A stretch of DNA of 64,000 nucleotides, taken from positions 248,001-312,000 of the forward strand of contig JACJZV010000002.1 of NCBI GenBank assembly GCA_020635395.1, given 5' to 3'. The notes under the pieces are model-generated. The model saw only the letters and a list, made by a program, of their open reading frames with translations, ran no database searches and was not told the origin of the DNA. Position numbers and translations under genes: made by a program. Positions within the stretch are counted from its first letter, which is position 1; every line of letters begins with the position of its first letter. Of this stretch, positions 51,267 through 60,895 are shown in pieces. Source of the DNA: Flavobacteriales bacterium. Lineage in GTDB: Bacteria; Bacteroidota; Bacteroidia; NS11-12g; UBA9320.

Positions 51267-53135
51267 TCAACCCCAAATTTGAAATACAACTAAACTCCCC
51301 AAATAGGCTAGTCCTGTCATATAGGCAAATTGTATGATAGGCCATTTAAGGCTTTTGGTTTCTTTATATACTACTGCCAATGTGCTTATACACTGCATGG
51401 CAAAAGCGTAAAAAATCATTAATGAAAACACCGTAGCCAAACCATAAGCTGGTTTTCCGGCTTCATTTTTCTCTGCCAATAATTTCTGCTTTAGTGTTGT
51501 TTCATCATCGCTGCCCACACTATAAATAGTACTCATGGTGCCAACAAATACCTCTCTTGCGGCAATAGATGTGATTAATGCTATTCCAATCTTCCAGTTG
51601 AAACCTAAAGGTTCGATGGCTGGTTCAATGCTTTTCCCGAAATGCCCTGCATACGAGGTTTCGAGCTGCTCGGTTTGAGTTGGTTTGAATATTTTGCCGG
51701 TATTGTTGGGGCCATAACTCGCTAAAAACCAAAGAAGAACAGAAACTATGATTATAACTTTGCCCGCCTCCAGCACGAAACTTTTACTTTTTTGCCACAC
51801 CGTCATCCAGATATTCTTCCATCGCGGAGGATGATAAATGGGCATCTCCATTATAAAGTAATTCAACCCTTGAGCCTTTACCACATATTTAAAAGCCAAT
51901 GCTGCAACAAGAGCTGCCACAGTGCCGATAACATACATGGCCAGCAAGACCAACGCTTGTAAACTTACAAAACCCCATACCTTTTGAGCCGGAACTGCAA
52001 TGGAAATAAGCAGGGTATAAACCGGAAGTCGAGCAGAACAACTCATTAACGGAGTAATCAATATGGTAATAATCCTGTCCTTCCAATTTTCAATATTCCT
52101 AGTGGCCATAATGGCCGGAATAGCACAAGCTGCACCGCTGAGCATCGGCATTACGGATTTTCCATTCAATCCAAATCCTCGAAGTATTTTATCCATAATA
52201 AAACTTACACGAGCCATATAGCCCGTATCTTCCAGAATAGACATAAAAAATATAAGAATGGCAATTTGAGGAATAAACACTAAAACTCCTGCCAAACCGG
52301 AAACCAACCCATCGGCCAATAAACTTTTTATTTGCGGAGCAAGCGATGTCTTGCCGATAAGATTTTTTAGCCCTTCAAAACCATACTCTATCCAGTTCAT
52401 TGGCCATTCGGCCAACGTAAAAATGCTTTGAAAAACAATGAGCAAAACCAACAGAAAAATGGCATAACCCCAAATAGGATGTGTCAAAATAGGGTCGAGT
52501 TTGTCGGTAAGCAGCTCTCTTTGGCTTTTTTGTTTAACCGTTTTATTTAATAAGGTTGATATCCTTTCAAATCTCTGGGAAATATCGTTTTCCCTTTTTT
52601 CTGAAAAATGAAAATGAGAGGTAAACTGAGGTTTGACAAGCTCTGCCTTTAGTACGTCTATACCATTGCCCAATCGGGCATTTGTTGTTAAAACTTTTAC
52701 ACCCAATTCATTTTGAAGCCGCTCTACATCTATGTCAATTCCTTTAAAAACGGCCACATCCCACATATTCAAAAGCAGGATTATCGGGATTTTTAACTCC
52801 GACAACTGACTAAAGAATAATAGGTTACGTTTTAGATTGTTGGCATCTGCCACATAAACAATCAAATCAGGTCTCTCGTCAGACTGTTCATTAAAAATTT
52901 CAAGTGCTTCCTCCTCATCTCTCGACTTTGGGTCAATGCTGTATGTGCCAGGGGTGTCGATTAATCGAAATTTCTGATTTTGAAGGGTGAATTTTCCTGT
53001 TTTTCGCTCGATGGTGGTACCCGGAACGTTCGTTATTTTTTGATTTAATCCGGTAAGTCGGTTAAAAATAGAACTTTTCCCGCAATTCGGATTGCCGCAT
53101 AGAGCAACGATTATTTCGGATTTAGTGTTGCTCAT
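51267..53135 (-). CDS. feoB: Ferrous iron transport protein B
   Basis: The ATG at 53135 lies inside the feoA frame (14-bp overlap); the TTG one codon earlier is unlikely. The 622-residue protein has an N-terminal G domain with G1 GNPNCGKSS, G3 DTPGTYS and G4 NMWD. Two Gate regions follow (first with SGAACAIPAIMATRNIENWKDRI, second with SIAAREVFVGTMSTIYSVG) among about nine membrane helices. It imports Fe(II). It is at the short end for FeoB (many are 700-770 residues), as in other compact forms. There is no feoC. Confidence 0.96.
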   Translation of the reverse strand: MSNTKSEIIVALCGNPNCGKSSIFNRLTGLNQKITNVPGTTIERKTGKFTLQNQKFRLIDTPGTYSIDPKSRDEEEALEIFNEQSDERPDLIVYVADANNLKRNLLFFSQLSELKIPIILLLNMWDVAVFKGIDIDVERLQNELGVKVLTTNARLGNGIDVLKAELVKPQFTSHFHFSEKRENDISQRFERISTLLNKTVKQKSQRELLTDKLDPILTHPIWGYAIFLLVLLIVFQSIFTLAEWPMNWIEYGFEGLKNLIGKTSLAPQIKSLLADGLVSGLAGVLVFIPQIAILIFFMSILEDTGYMARVSFIMDKILRGFGLNGKSVMPMLSGAACAIPAIMATRNIENWKDRIITILITPLMSCSARLPVYTLLISIAVPAQKVWGFVSLQALVLLAMYVIGTVAALVAALAFKYVVKAQGLNYFIMEMPIYHPPRWKNIWMTVWQKSKSFVLEAGKVIIIVSVLLWFLASYGPNNTGKIFKPTQTEQLETSYAGHFGKSIEPAIEPLGFNWKIGIALITSIAAREVFVGTMSTIYSVGSDDETTLKQKLLAEKNEAGKPAYGLATVFSLMIFYAFAMQCISTLAVVYKETKSLKWPIIQFAYMTGLAYLGSLVVFQIWG

Positions 53136-53355
53136 CAATCAATTCAACTTCAACAAATTGAGCCTCCGATTTTCGCATGCTCAGGCAATATCCGCCTACG
53201 TCAAAGGCCAACGGATCGCCAAAAGGTGCGGGCATCAGCAGTTTTATTTCCACCCCCGGATGGCATCCCATCTCCATGAGTTTATTACCAAATGCTGAGG
53301 TCAATACCTCCTTAATAATAGCCCGTTGTCCTCTTTTAAGTTCTGCCAATAGCAT
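53122..53355 (-). CDS. feoA: Ferrous iron transport protein A
   Basis: The 77-residue SH3-like protein (LAELKRGQRAIIKEVLTS, LMEMGCHPGVEIKLLMPAPFGDPLAFDVGGYCLSMRKSEAQFVEV) matches FeoA, which modulates FeoB. The motif MGCHPG corresponds to the usual LGxxPG turn. It precedes feoB with a 14-bp overlap. I saw no Fur box in the 130 bp upstream, though a divergent site could be missed by eye. Confidence 0.93.
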   Translation of the reverse strand: MLLAELKRGQRAIIKEVLTSAFGNKLMEMGCHPGVEIKLLMPAPFGDPLAFDVGGYCLSMRKSEAQFVEVELIDEQH

Positions 53356-53492
53356 GGCGGCAAAGTTGAACTTTATTTAGAATAATTAAAAATAATGAAG
53401 TGTTTGTTTAGATGATTTTTGGCAGGAGAATATTATAACGAATTATCCAACAAGGAAAGAGTGGTTTTGAAAGGGGATGAAAATGAATGATG

Positions 53493-54036
53493 CGACCCCT
53501 TCGGGGTCGTACTTATTCCCCAATTGATTTTACATCTATGAAACCACTTCGTGGTTCTATTTGAAGAACAAATTGGATTCACAAAATAATGCTTGGTAAA
53601 CCCTGAAAGGATTGAATAGATATACAAACCTCAGATTTACATAATAATTCGACCCCTTCGGGGTCGCACCCATACAACGATTCATTCTATATCTATGAAA
53701 CCACTTCGTGGTTTTGTTTGACTTGCGAACAAATTGGATTTGTCAATTAATGTTTGGTAAATCCTAAAAGGATTGAATAGATATAAAAATACCTTCTCGG
53801 ATAAAGAATTCGACCCCTTCGGGGTCGTACCTATTCACCAATTCATTCTATATCTATGAAACCACTTCGTGGTTTTGTTTGACTTGCGAACAAATTGGAT
53901 TTGTCAATTAATGTTTGGTAAATCCTAAAAGGATTGAATAGATATAAAAATACCTTCTCGGATAAAGAATTCGACCCCTTCGGGGTCGTACCTATTCACC
54001 AATTCATTCTATATCTATGAAACCACTTCGTGGTTT
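53493..54036. repeat. Tandem 161-bp REP-like array next to a REP-associated transposase
   Basis: Each unit contains two hairpins with TTC loops. Hairpin A is CGACCCC-TTC-GGGGTCG at 53493-53509, 53650-53666, 53811-53827 and 53972-53988. Hairpin B is AAACCAC-TTC-GTGGTTT at 53541-53556 (shorter), 53698-53714, 53859-53875 and 54020-54036. A third, weaker pair, AATCCT-AAA-AGGATT, lies in each unit. The period is 161 bp for the last three units, and the copies 53698-53858 and 53859-54019 are identical base for base. The first unit is diverged and 157 bp long. The array is on the 3' side of the transposase gene. Confidence 0.92.
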
Positions 54037-54102
54037 TGTTTGGCTTGCAAACAAATTGGATTTACCAAATAATATCCTCTTTAGGTGTAGCAAATCATTT
54101 TA

Positions 54103-54558
54103 TCACTCAGGCAAATATTCCTCTTTGTATTCCACCCGAAATTTTTCTAAAAAGTCGATATATTCTTCCCGAAATGTCCGCTTTTTGTGATGTTCCTTTT
54201 GGTTATTTATATACGTTATAACATTTTCCAAAGCCGAATGATTATACGAAAAAGCACCGTACCCTTCCTGCCATTGAAAATTTCCCTTCACAAATTTCTT
54301 TTCCTTTATAAATTTATTACTTGATTTCTTAACTTCCCGAACCAAATCGGATAGACTGCATATTGGCTTCATACCAATTAAAATGTGGATATGGTCTGGC
54401 ATACCATTAATGGAAATAACCTTTTGGCCCTTATTTTGGATTATTCCGGTTATGTATTTATACAATTCATCTTCCCATGAAGATTGAATAAGGCTTTCTC
54501 TGCCTTTTACCGCAAAAACTATTTGTACATATATCTGTGAAAATGTCCCAACCGTCAT
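54103..54558 (-). CDS. REP-associated tyrosine (Y1, IS200-like) transposase
   Basis: The 151-residue protein begins FSQIYVQIVFAVKGRES, the usual start of the family, and has the HUH metal site H56-x-H58 in NGMPDHIHILIGM. Its likely catalytic tyrosine is Y116 in ENVITYINNQKEHH; the block WQEGYGAFSYNHS is also typical of RAYTs. These single-copy enzymes mobilise REP/BIME hairpins instead of their own gene. The array 70 bp downstream is the evident substrate. The gene starts 13 nt after the stop of the T9SS gene on the same strand and may ride on its transcript. Confidence 0.9.
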   Translation of the reverse strand: MTVGTFSQIYVQIVFAVKGRESLIQSSWEDELYKYITGIIQNKGQKVISINGMPDHIHILIGMKPICSLSDLVREVKKSSNKFIKEKKFVKGNFQWQEGYGAFSYNHSALENVITYINNQKEHHKKRTFREEYIDFLEKFRVEYKEEYLPE

Positions 54559-54571
54559 GTTAAGTAAATTT

Positions 54572-57500
54572 TTATTCCCCTACTAACGTTACCACCCCGC
54601 TGATTTTGTATTTTTTCTTTGCCTCCTCAGAAATAGTGGAGTATTCAGCTTCGGTTATTTGGATAATGTAGAAGTATGTGCCTCCCGGATAGATGGCCGC
54701 ACTGGAACTCGATTTGCCATCCCAACATTCGTTCATATCTGTTGTGTGAAACACCCGCTCTCCCCACCGGTTATAAATCCAAATTTCAAATTTGTCGCAA
54801 CCGTTTAACAAACCATCTATGCAATAAAAATCATTCAATTTGTCGCCGTTTGGGGTAAAAATATTTGGTATAAAAACATCCCTGGCTGCCGCGTTTGCCA
54901 CATTAATTTCTTTGGTGATAGAATCTTCACAAACTGTCCCTTTATTTACGTAAAGTGTGACAAAATTGGCCGAACCCGGTTCGAATTGGTAATTAAATTT
55001 CTGTTTTGTTTCGGTATTTCCATCACCCAAATTCCAAAAATAATCAATGGCCTCAACGTTGGTTTCAAACTGCACTTCGTAGCTACAAGGGTCAATTTCA
55101 AATTCAAACGCTGCTTTGGGATTGCCCAAAACCTTGATTTGACGTTTAAAAATATCTGAGATATTGCATGTATTCGAATCAATAACGGTAAGGGTAATTT
55201 CATAATCGCCCGGTTCTGTATAAACATGAAAAGGGTTGAGCGAGGTGCTATCTTTAGTACCGTCGCCAAAATCCCAAATAAACTTTTGAACCACACGGCT
55301 TCGATTATCAAAATTTACCGTTAATGGCGAACAACCCAACACAGGATTGGGTACGAAATAGGCATCAACATCAGTGCGAATTTGCAAATCGATTTTAAAA
55401 CTGGCATTGCTGCACCTGGGGCTTACATTTTTTGTAAAAGCGGCATTGGGTGTTACCGGAAAATCCTGAAATCCCGGAGCTCCTGACACTTGTGGGCAGC
55501 TGGAGCAAACCGACTGATAAACCACCCCCCTTTTATCAAAACGGCTGGTACCTCCGTCCACATGATCATGACTGCTATCACCACCAAAATAGGTGGCATA
55601 CAGTAAGCTTTGAGCATCTTTATCCAACACCAGTAAATAAAAATCGTTGTCGTCTGTGGTTTTTTGCACGGCATTGGAAGAAATGGGAAGATTTGCCGTG
55701 GAACCAGGGTGCATATCCGGGTGCGTATTGCTTCCCCAGCCACTCATATAGATATGCTCACAATTATCAACCAAAAAAGCACTTGGAGAAATGTCAACCT
55801 GATTATCTCTTGCACCAAACGAAGTTTGCCATTTTAGGTTGGATAAATCAGCCTCCAATTTGGCAATAAACTGACTTTTATTTGGTTGACCATAAACACC
55901 TGCACTCGGGTTAATGTTTCCGGTTGTTTGACCAGCCACAAACACATTTCCAAAATCTTTATTCAAATCAATAAAATAGATTTGGTCGTATTGTGAAGTT
56001 CCCCAATAACTAAGCGAAGTTATTTTTTTGTTTTTTCTATCGATGACTGCTACATAGCCGTCCACATTGCCGGGAGCGTTTTTCTCGAAAGCATTGGAGG
56101 TTGTTTCTATATCATCGCTGGATGTGCCTCCACCTACATAGATAGAGCTATCCAAATCCACTTTAATACTATACAGAGCATCGGCCTTTGAACCACCTAA
56201 AAAACTCGACCATTTTAAAACCGACAAATCACTATTAAACTGCATAAAGCACCCCTCTTGTGAAGCAATGGTGCTATCAACGGCATCTATCAACGGAAAA
56301 TCAGAGGAACGTGTGCAACTGGCCACATACACATTTTTATTCTCATCCGGAATTATATCTCCCCTAAAGTCATCGGCATAATTATATCGTAAATCGGCGT
56401 GCCGATTAAGCCCGTCAATTCCTGAGCCACCAATGTATGTAGAGCCTAAAAGTTTTTTCCCATCTGCCGAAAGTTTTGAGATAATTATATCTGCATTACC
56501 ATTATATGAAGTATCATACCCTGATAGAGACATTGGAAAATTCTTGGAATAGGTGGTTCCCATTACGTACAGTTCATCATCCTGATTTACCACCAAACTA
56601 TGTGGGTAGTCATCATCAGCCCCACCCAAATAGGTCGCCCAAAGCAGGGTTGTTCCCGCCGAATCATATTTGCTTATGCTAATATCACACGAAAGATAGA
56701 CATCGGGTCGGCCAAGCCCGCCGCCATAGGTGGTTTGAAACGCCCCGGTTGTTACCGGATAATTTCCTTGGTCACCATCTGTTATTCCTCCGGCATAGAG
56801 GTGGCTGCGAGAATCATACGTTGCGGTAAAACCAAAATTGTCGCCACGCGAGCCTGAATAAGTAGAAAAAATTAACGCAGGGTCAATGACAAATTCTAAC
56901 AAGTTTTGTTGATTTTCGATGCAATAGGAAAGCTCATTTTGACTTACTGAAAAGTGGCAAGCTGGCAATTTTTCATCCTCATTATTTGCTTTTAAAATGG
57001 GTGGAGTTTCTATCAAGTTTCCGCAAGAAGTATGAACAAAAAGACTGTCTCCGACCAGATTTATTTGTTCATGTCCGTCAAATTTCAATCGAATGTTTTC
57101 CGCTTTCCCACCGTTTGAAATTTTCCAGTCATATTTTAATGTTCCATTTGCATCTGTATAAAAAACCAAATCTACGTTTGGATAAATATTTTTATAAACT
57201 ACTCTTTTATAAAGTTTTACCTCTGTTGCCCAATTACTTCTATTACTTCCAACAAAATAATTGTGGTAATAATTTTCAGGTTGAAAACCCTGAACTTTGG
57301 CCGTATTATCGGCATTTATAAAATCAATTTTTATGCTGTGCTGTCGCTGCACAAATTCAGTATTTCTATTGTCGAAATCATGCTCATGAATGGCCTCCAT
57401 GATAGCTCGTTTATCATCCTGATTTTGAAAAAGATAGGTTAATCTCGCACGTTCCAAGAACAAATAACCGTTTGGCAATCGGCATCTAAAAAGAACATTT

Positions 57501-57631
57501 TCATGAAACTGGCCTTTGTTTTCTTCAAACAGAAAATCTGGACTTTGAGTCGGTTGGGGTTCTGAAATAGCAAAACAATTCCACGATTGGATTACCAAAA
57601 AAATCGAAAAAACTGTTTTTAAGACTCGCAT
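54572..57631 (-). CDS. Secreted SBBP-like beta-propeller/PKD protein with type B T9SS sorting domain
   Basis: The ATG at 57631 gives a signal peptide (RVLKTVFSIFLVIQSWNCFA); the longer frame adds 27 residues without signal features and would cover the promoter box. The 1019-residue protein has an N-terminal domain (FLFEENKGQFHENVLF..., about 30-260) common before SBBP propellers. Repeats of SBBP type follow, for example WATYLGGADDDYPHSLVVNQDDELYVMG split as LLWATYLGGA and YVMGTTYS. Then come one or two PKD domains (FIWDFGDGTKDS) and the gliding-associated sorting domain (FIPNIFTPNGDKLNDFYC, IWIYNRWGERVF, GVVTLVGE). Function: surface or matrix protein, no enzyme motif. Confidence 0.88.
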   Translation of the reverse strand: MRVLKTVFSIFLVIQSWNCFAISEPQPTQSPDFLFEENKGQFHENVLFRCRLPNGYLFLERARLTYLFQNQDDKRAIMEAIHEHDFDNRNTEFVQRQHSIKIDFINADNTAKVQGFQPENYYHNYFVGSNRSNWATEVKLYKRVVYKNIYPNVDLVFYTDANGTLKYDWKISNGGKAENIRLKFDGHEQINLVGDSLFVHTSCGNLIETPPILKANNEDEKLPACHFSVSQNELSYCIENQQNLLEFVIDPALIFSTYSGSRGDNFGFTATYDSRSHLYAGGITDGDQGNYPVTTGAFQTTYGGGLGRPDVYLSCDISISKYDSAGTTLLWATYLGGADDDYPHSLVVNQDDELYVMGTTYSKNFPMSLSGYDTSYNGNADIIISKLSADGKKLLGSTYIGGSGIDGLNRHADLRYNYADDFRGDIIPDENKNVYVASCTRSSDFPLIDAVDSTIASQEGCFMQFNSDLSVLKWSSFLGGSKADALYSIKVDLDSSIYVGGGTSSDDIETTSNAFEKNAPGNVDGYVAVIDRKNKKITSLSYWGTSQYDQIYFIDLNKDFGNVFVAGQTTGNINPSAGVYGQPNKSQFIAKLEADLSNLKWQTSFGARDNQVDISPSAFLVDNCEHIYMSGWGSNTHPDMHPGSTANLPISSNAVQKTTDDNDFYLLVLDKDAQSLLYATYFGGDSSHDHVDGGTSRFDKRGVVYQSVCSSCPQVSGAPGFQDFPVTPNAAFTKNVSPRCSNASFKIDLQIRTDVDAYFVPNPVLGCSPLTVNFDNRSRVVQKFIWDFGDGTKDSTSLNPFHVYTEPGDYEITLTVIDSNTCNISDIFKRQIKVLGNPKAAFEFEIDPCSYEVQFETNVEAIDYFWNLGDGNTETKQKFNYQFEPGSANFVTLYVNKGTVCEDSITKEINVANAAARDVFIPNIFTPNGDKLNDFYCIDGLLNGCDKFEIWIYNRWGERVFHTTDMNECWDGKSSSSAAIYPGGTYFYIIQITEAEYSTISEEAKKKYKISGVVTLVGE

Positions 57632-57637
57632 TATCAG

Positions 57638-57645
57638 CAAAGTTA
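57638..57645 (-). promoter_or_regulatory. Candidate -7 box (TAACTTTG) for the SBBP/PKD gene
   Basis: TAnnTTTG match 6 nt before the ATG at 57631; it supports that start and suggests a very short leader. Confidence 0.45.
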
Positions 57646-57680
57646 AGACACAAAAAGCATTGTTTGCGTTGCTTACGGGT

Positions 57681-57709
57681 TTTGGTTTGCACAAACCAAA
57701 GTATATTCG
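57681..57709 (+). promoter_or_regulatory. Candidate promoter for lysS (TTTG-N17-TATATTCG)
   Basis: TTTG (57681-57684) and TATATTCG (57702-57709), 15 nt before the ATG. Spacing is 17 nt, short of the usual 19. Confidence 0.4.
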
Positions 57710-57724
57710 CACAAATTTTGAAAA

Positions 57725-59440
57725 ATGGCTTTAAACGAGCAGCAAATACAACGTCGTGAATCGTTAAAAAAACTTCGGGAACTGGGCATAGAACCCTATC
57801 CGGCAGAAGAATTTGTGGTGTCTCATAATTCAGACGAAATAAAAAAAGTGGCTGATGATAAACCGGATGCAAAAGTGGAGGTTTCATTTGCGGGTCGCAT
57901 CATGGTTCGTCGCATTATGGGTAAAGCCAGTTTTGCTGCAATACAAGACCAATATGGTCGAATTCAAGCCTACATAAATCGTGACGAAATTTGTGTGGAC
58001 GAAGATAAAACACTCTATAATGAAGTGTTTAAGCGACTGCTTGATATAGGCGATATTATTGGCGTTAAGGGCTACATTTTTAAAACTCAAACGGGAGAAA
58101 CTTCTATTCATGTGAGCGAACTGAAGGTATTGAGCAAATCATTAAATCCGTTGCCCATGCCCAAAGAAGCCGACGGAAAAGTATTTGACGCTTTTACTGA
58201 CCCCGAGGCTCGATACCGAATGCGGTATGTGGATTTGATAGTAAACCCAAAAGTAAAAAACACCTTTTTAGCCCGAACCAAAACAATCAAAACCATGCGA
58301 AATTATCTAGAAGAAAAAGGCTATTTGGAAGTGGAAACCCCCATTTTGCAGAGCATTCCAGGTGGAGCAGCGGCTCGTCCGTTCATAACGCATCATAATG
58401 CGTTAGATATTCCGCTTTATTTGAGAATTGCCAACGAATTGTATTTAAAACGATTGATTGTTGGTGGATTTGAAGGTGTATTTGAATTTGCAAAAGATTT
58501 CAGAAACGAAGGGATGGACAAAACCCATAATCCTGAGTTTACGCAAATGGAGCTTTATGTGGCCTATAAAGATTATAACTGGATGATGGACATGACCGAA
58601 GATTTGCTGCGAACCATTTGCAAAGAGGTAACCGGAGGCGAAAAGATTAAATTTGGAGAAAACGAAATTGACTTTGGAAAAGCCTTCGACCGTTTGACCA
58701 TTTTTGGTGCCATCAAAAAATATACTGGTGTTGATTTGTCGGAAATGACCGAAGATGAGATTAGAAAAACGGCCAAAGAATTGGGTGTGGAAGTGGACGA
58801 AAGCATGGGTGCGGGCAAGATGATTGACGAAATTTTTGGCGAAAAATGCGAACACCATTTGGTGCAGCCAACCTTTATCATGGATTACCCGGTTAGTATG
58901 AGTCCTCTTACAAAAAAACACAGAGGCAACCCCAATCTTACCGAACGGTTTGAATTAATCATAAATCGAAAAGAAATTGCCAATTGCTATAGCGAGTTGA
59001 ACGACCCCATAGACCAACGGGAACGGTTTGAAGAACAAACAAAATTGCTGGAGCGTGGTGACGACGAAGCCATGTTTATCGACCACGACTTTTTGAGAGC
59101 ATTAGAATATGGTATGCCACCAACTGCCGGAATAGGCATCGGTATAGACCGTTTGGTTATGCTATTAACCAACAACGAGAGCATACAAGAAGTACTTTTC
59201 TTCCCTCAAATGCGGCCAGAAAAGGTTTCAAAAGAAGACTCGGCAGAAAAATTTGAAGAAATTGGAGTTCCTATTGAATGGGTTGACCATCTCAAAAAAA
59301 TGGGATATGCCACGGTAGAACTTCTCAAAAAAGAAGAAAACGCCGGAAAATTAGCCCAATCTTTGAACGGATACCGAAAAAAGAACAAATTAGAAATAGC
59401 TGCTTTAAACCCAGAAGCCGTGGCCATCTGGTTAGGATAG
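57725..59440 (+). CDS. lysS: Lysyl-tRNA synthetase (class II) with C-terminal extension
   Basis: The 571-residue enzyme charges tRNA(Lys). The OB anticodon-binding domain is at about 55-140. The class II core has motif 2 ([18 protein letters not shown]) and motif 3 ([14 protein letters not shown]); PGGAAARPF and the lysine-site block [12 protein letters not shown] are also present. About 65 residues follow the core end near FFPQMRPE: a charged helical module ([21 protein letters not shown]... [12 protein letters not shown]) absent from E. coli LysS (about 505 residues). Similar tails occur in Bacteroidota enzymes as I recall. Function of the tail is unknown. Confidence 0.95.
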   Translation: MALNEQQIQRRESLKKLRELGIEPYPAEEFVVSHNSDEIKKVADDKPDAKVEVSFAGRIMVRRIMGKASFAAIQDQYGRIQAYINRDEICVDEDKTLYNEVFKRLLDIGDIIGVKGYIFKTQTGETSIHVSELKVLSKSLNPLPMPKEADGKVFDAFTDPEARYRMRYVDLIVNPKVKNTFLARTKTIKTMRNYLEEKGYLEVETPILQSIPGGAAARPFITHHNALDIPLYLRIANELYLKRLIVGGFEGVFEFAKDFRNEGMDKTHNPEFTQMELYVAYKDYNWMMDMTEDLLRTICKEVTGGEKIKFGENEIDFGKAFDRLTIFGAIKKYTGVDLSEMTEDEIRKTAKELGVEVDESMGAGKMIDEIFGEKCEHHLVQPTFIMDYPVSMSPLTKKHRGNPNLTERFELIINRKEIANCYSELNDPIDQRERFEEQTKLLERGDDEAMFIDHDFLRALEYGMPPTAGIGIGIDRLVMLLTNNESIQEVLFFPQMRPEKVSKEDSAEKFEEIGVPIEWVDHLKKMGYATVELLKKEENAGKLAQSLNGYRKKNKLEIAALNPEAVAIWLG

Positions 59441-59444
59441 AGTT

Positions 59445-59918
59445 CTAATTAGTTCCCCAAAGCTTTTCTGTGGTTACACCATGGCAACTATTGCATGCTC
59501 CCGTGCCGGGTTGTGTGCTCATGTGTTGCACATTTCCACCTAAATCAATGGAAGGAAACAAACCAGTCATATCAATATTTTCAGTGGTATAAAAATTACC
59601 GTTTTGATCAATCTGAATGGTGTGCTTCAACGTTCCACCGCCATTAGCTTCTGTATAAAGTTTTATGGAGCCTGAGCTGGCGGGCGATGATTTATCACTT
59701 TTATAGGCAGAACCTGCTACTACAAAACAGCCGTCACCGTCTCCTGATTCCACATGGCATGTCATACAGTTTTTGCCATTATTGTGGCTTTCTTTCTCTC
59801 CACTTTTGCTGATTTTTGTTTCTCCGCAACCCTTTTTTACACCATTTTTACAGTTTTGAAGAAACATGGCTGATGCCACCAAAAAAGTCATTCCTAAAAA
59901 CATTGATAATTTTTTCAT
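59445..59918 (-). CDS. Lipoprotein with two heme-binding CxxCH motifs
   Basis: The ATG at 59918 gives a lipoprotein signal (KKLSMFLGMTFLVASAMFLQNC). The 157-residue product has two CxxCH motifs, CMTCH and CNSCH, widely spaced, so it probably binds two c-type hemes. The segment between them (about 65-130) is beta-rich, reading GCFVVAGSAYKSD and GSIKLYTEANGGGTLKHTIQIDQNGNFYTTENIDM, and resembles a carboxypeptidase-regulatory-type or cytochrome-associated insert. It could be an electron-transfer lipoprotein of the periplasm. It converges with lysS with 4 nt between stops. Confidence 0.75.
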   Translation of the reverse strand: MKKLSMFLGMTFLVASAMFLQNCKNGVKKGCGETKISKSGEKESHNNGKNCMTCHVESGDGDGCFVVAGSAYKSDKSSPASSGSIKLYTEANGGGTLKHTIQIDQNGNFYTTENIDMTGLFPSIDLGGNVQHMSTQPGTGACNSCHGVTTEKLWGTN

Positions 59919-59970
59919 ACTACTCAAAATAGAACCTCAAATATGGTGGATTATTGTCAATTCTAAAAAT

Positions 59971-60004
59971 AAAAAAAAGAGGTTAACGTATGCTAACCTC
60001 CTTT
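59971..60004 (-). terminator. Intrinsic terminator of the sigma/LTxxQ operon
   Basis: GAGGTTA and TAACCTC form a 7-bp stem with an 8-nt loop; the minus strand continues into eight T residues (A residues at 59971-59978). It lies 28 nt past the stop of the gene at 60028. Confidence 0.8.
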
Positions 60005-60027
60005 TAGTCAATAATCCTATGTAAATA

Positions 60028-60846
60028 TTAAGCCTTCATGAGCAAAAAATGATACCGTTTCATTTCTACCTTCGAGTCCTTTTCCATTTTGCCATGCCCA
60101 TATTTTGGGTGGGCATCCTTTCCTGCGGAGTGTTTTGCCCGAATGGCCTGCATATCTGCCTTCCAAGTATCTTGCAAAGGTTTCAAATCCGACTCTATTT
60201 TTTCTATTTCTAATTTGTGTGCCGCAATTATTGGTTTTAATTCTTTATCCAAATCCGCTTTTCGTTGCTCATGCAAGGCCTTTCCTTCTGCCATTTGCTC
60301 TTTTCTTTTTTCTGGAGAAAAGCTGTCGCGTTTGTGTTCTCCAAATTCTTTAAAATCAGATTTATAAATACTTCTCAACGAATCAATTTTGGCTTTTTCG
60401 GCATCCGTAAGAACCTCATCAAGTTCCGCACGTTTCGATTTCAATGCTGGCTCAATGTTTGTTTTTCGATACGTTTTCATTTCTTGGTGCATGGCCTTCA
60501 TGTCCTCTTTTTTTGCTGCTTTATAAGCTTCCAGTTTTTCTATTTGCTCCGGGGTTAGAATTGCTTTTATGGCTTGTCTGTGTTCTTTCGCGGCTGTTTT
60601 CATGGCCTCTCTGTCGCCTTTATTTTCTTTCATTTTGGTTTTAAAATCGGCATTCAGCACTTCAATCTGTGATTTTTGAACATCCGTCAAACTCACCACC
60701 GAATCCAATTCGGCCATTTTATGCTGCATCATTTCTTGTCGGTGAATTCGTCGTTCAAGTTGTTTGCCACCATGTGTTCCTCGCTGTGCAGAGGCTTGTG
60801 CTGCTCCCAGAGCGGCCATCAAACCAATAATTAGTAGTTTTTTCAT
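60028..60846 (-). CDS. Periplasmic LTxxQ-repeat protein (Spy/CpxP-like)
   Basis: The 272-residue product has a signal peptide (KKLLIIGLMAALGAAQASAQ) and a long charged helical body rich in Lys, Glu and His. Three LTxxQ-like motifs are spaced through it: LTDVQKSQIEVLNADF, LTPEQIEKLEAYK and LTDAEKAKIDSLRS. That motif marks Spy, CpxP and ZraP, periplasmic chaperones or metal sensors of envelope stress; this one is about twice their size and may be a fused double copy. The C-terminus (KDAHPKYGHGKMEKD) is His-rich. It is the last gene of the sigma-factor operon. Confidence 0.75.
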   Translation of the reverse strand: MKKLLIIGLMAALGAAQASAQRGTHGGKQLERRIHRQEMMQHKMAELDSVVSLTDVQKSQIEVLNADFKTKMKENKGDREAMKTAAKEHRQAIKAILTPEQIEKLEAYKAAKKEDMKAMHQEMKTYRKTNIEPALKSKRAELDEVLTDAEKAKIDSLRSIYKSDFKEFGEHKRDSFSPEKRKEQMAEGKALHEQRKADLDKELKPIIAAHKLEIEKIESDLKPLQDTWKADMQAIRAKHSAGKDAHPKYGHGKMEKDSKVEMKRYHFLLMKA

Positions 60847-60895
60847 TTCTCTATCCTTTTAAATTGTTTCCATTTTGACCATTGTTTCTCAAAGT

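Noticed and set aside
53493..54036. Regular repeats that could be taken for a CRISPR array
   Set aside because: The repeats are 161 bp with hairpins throughout and near-identical spacers, no cas genes are near, and a REP-associated transposase adjoins.
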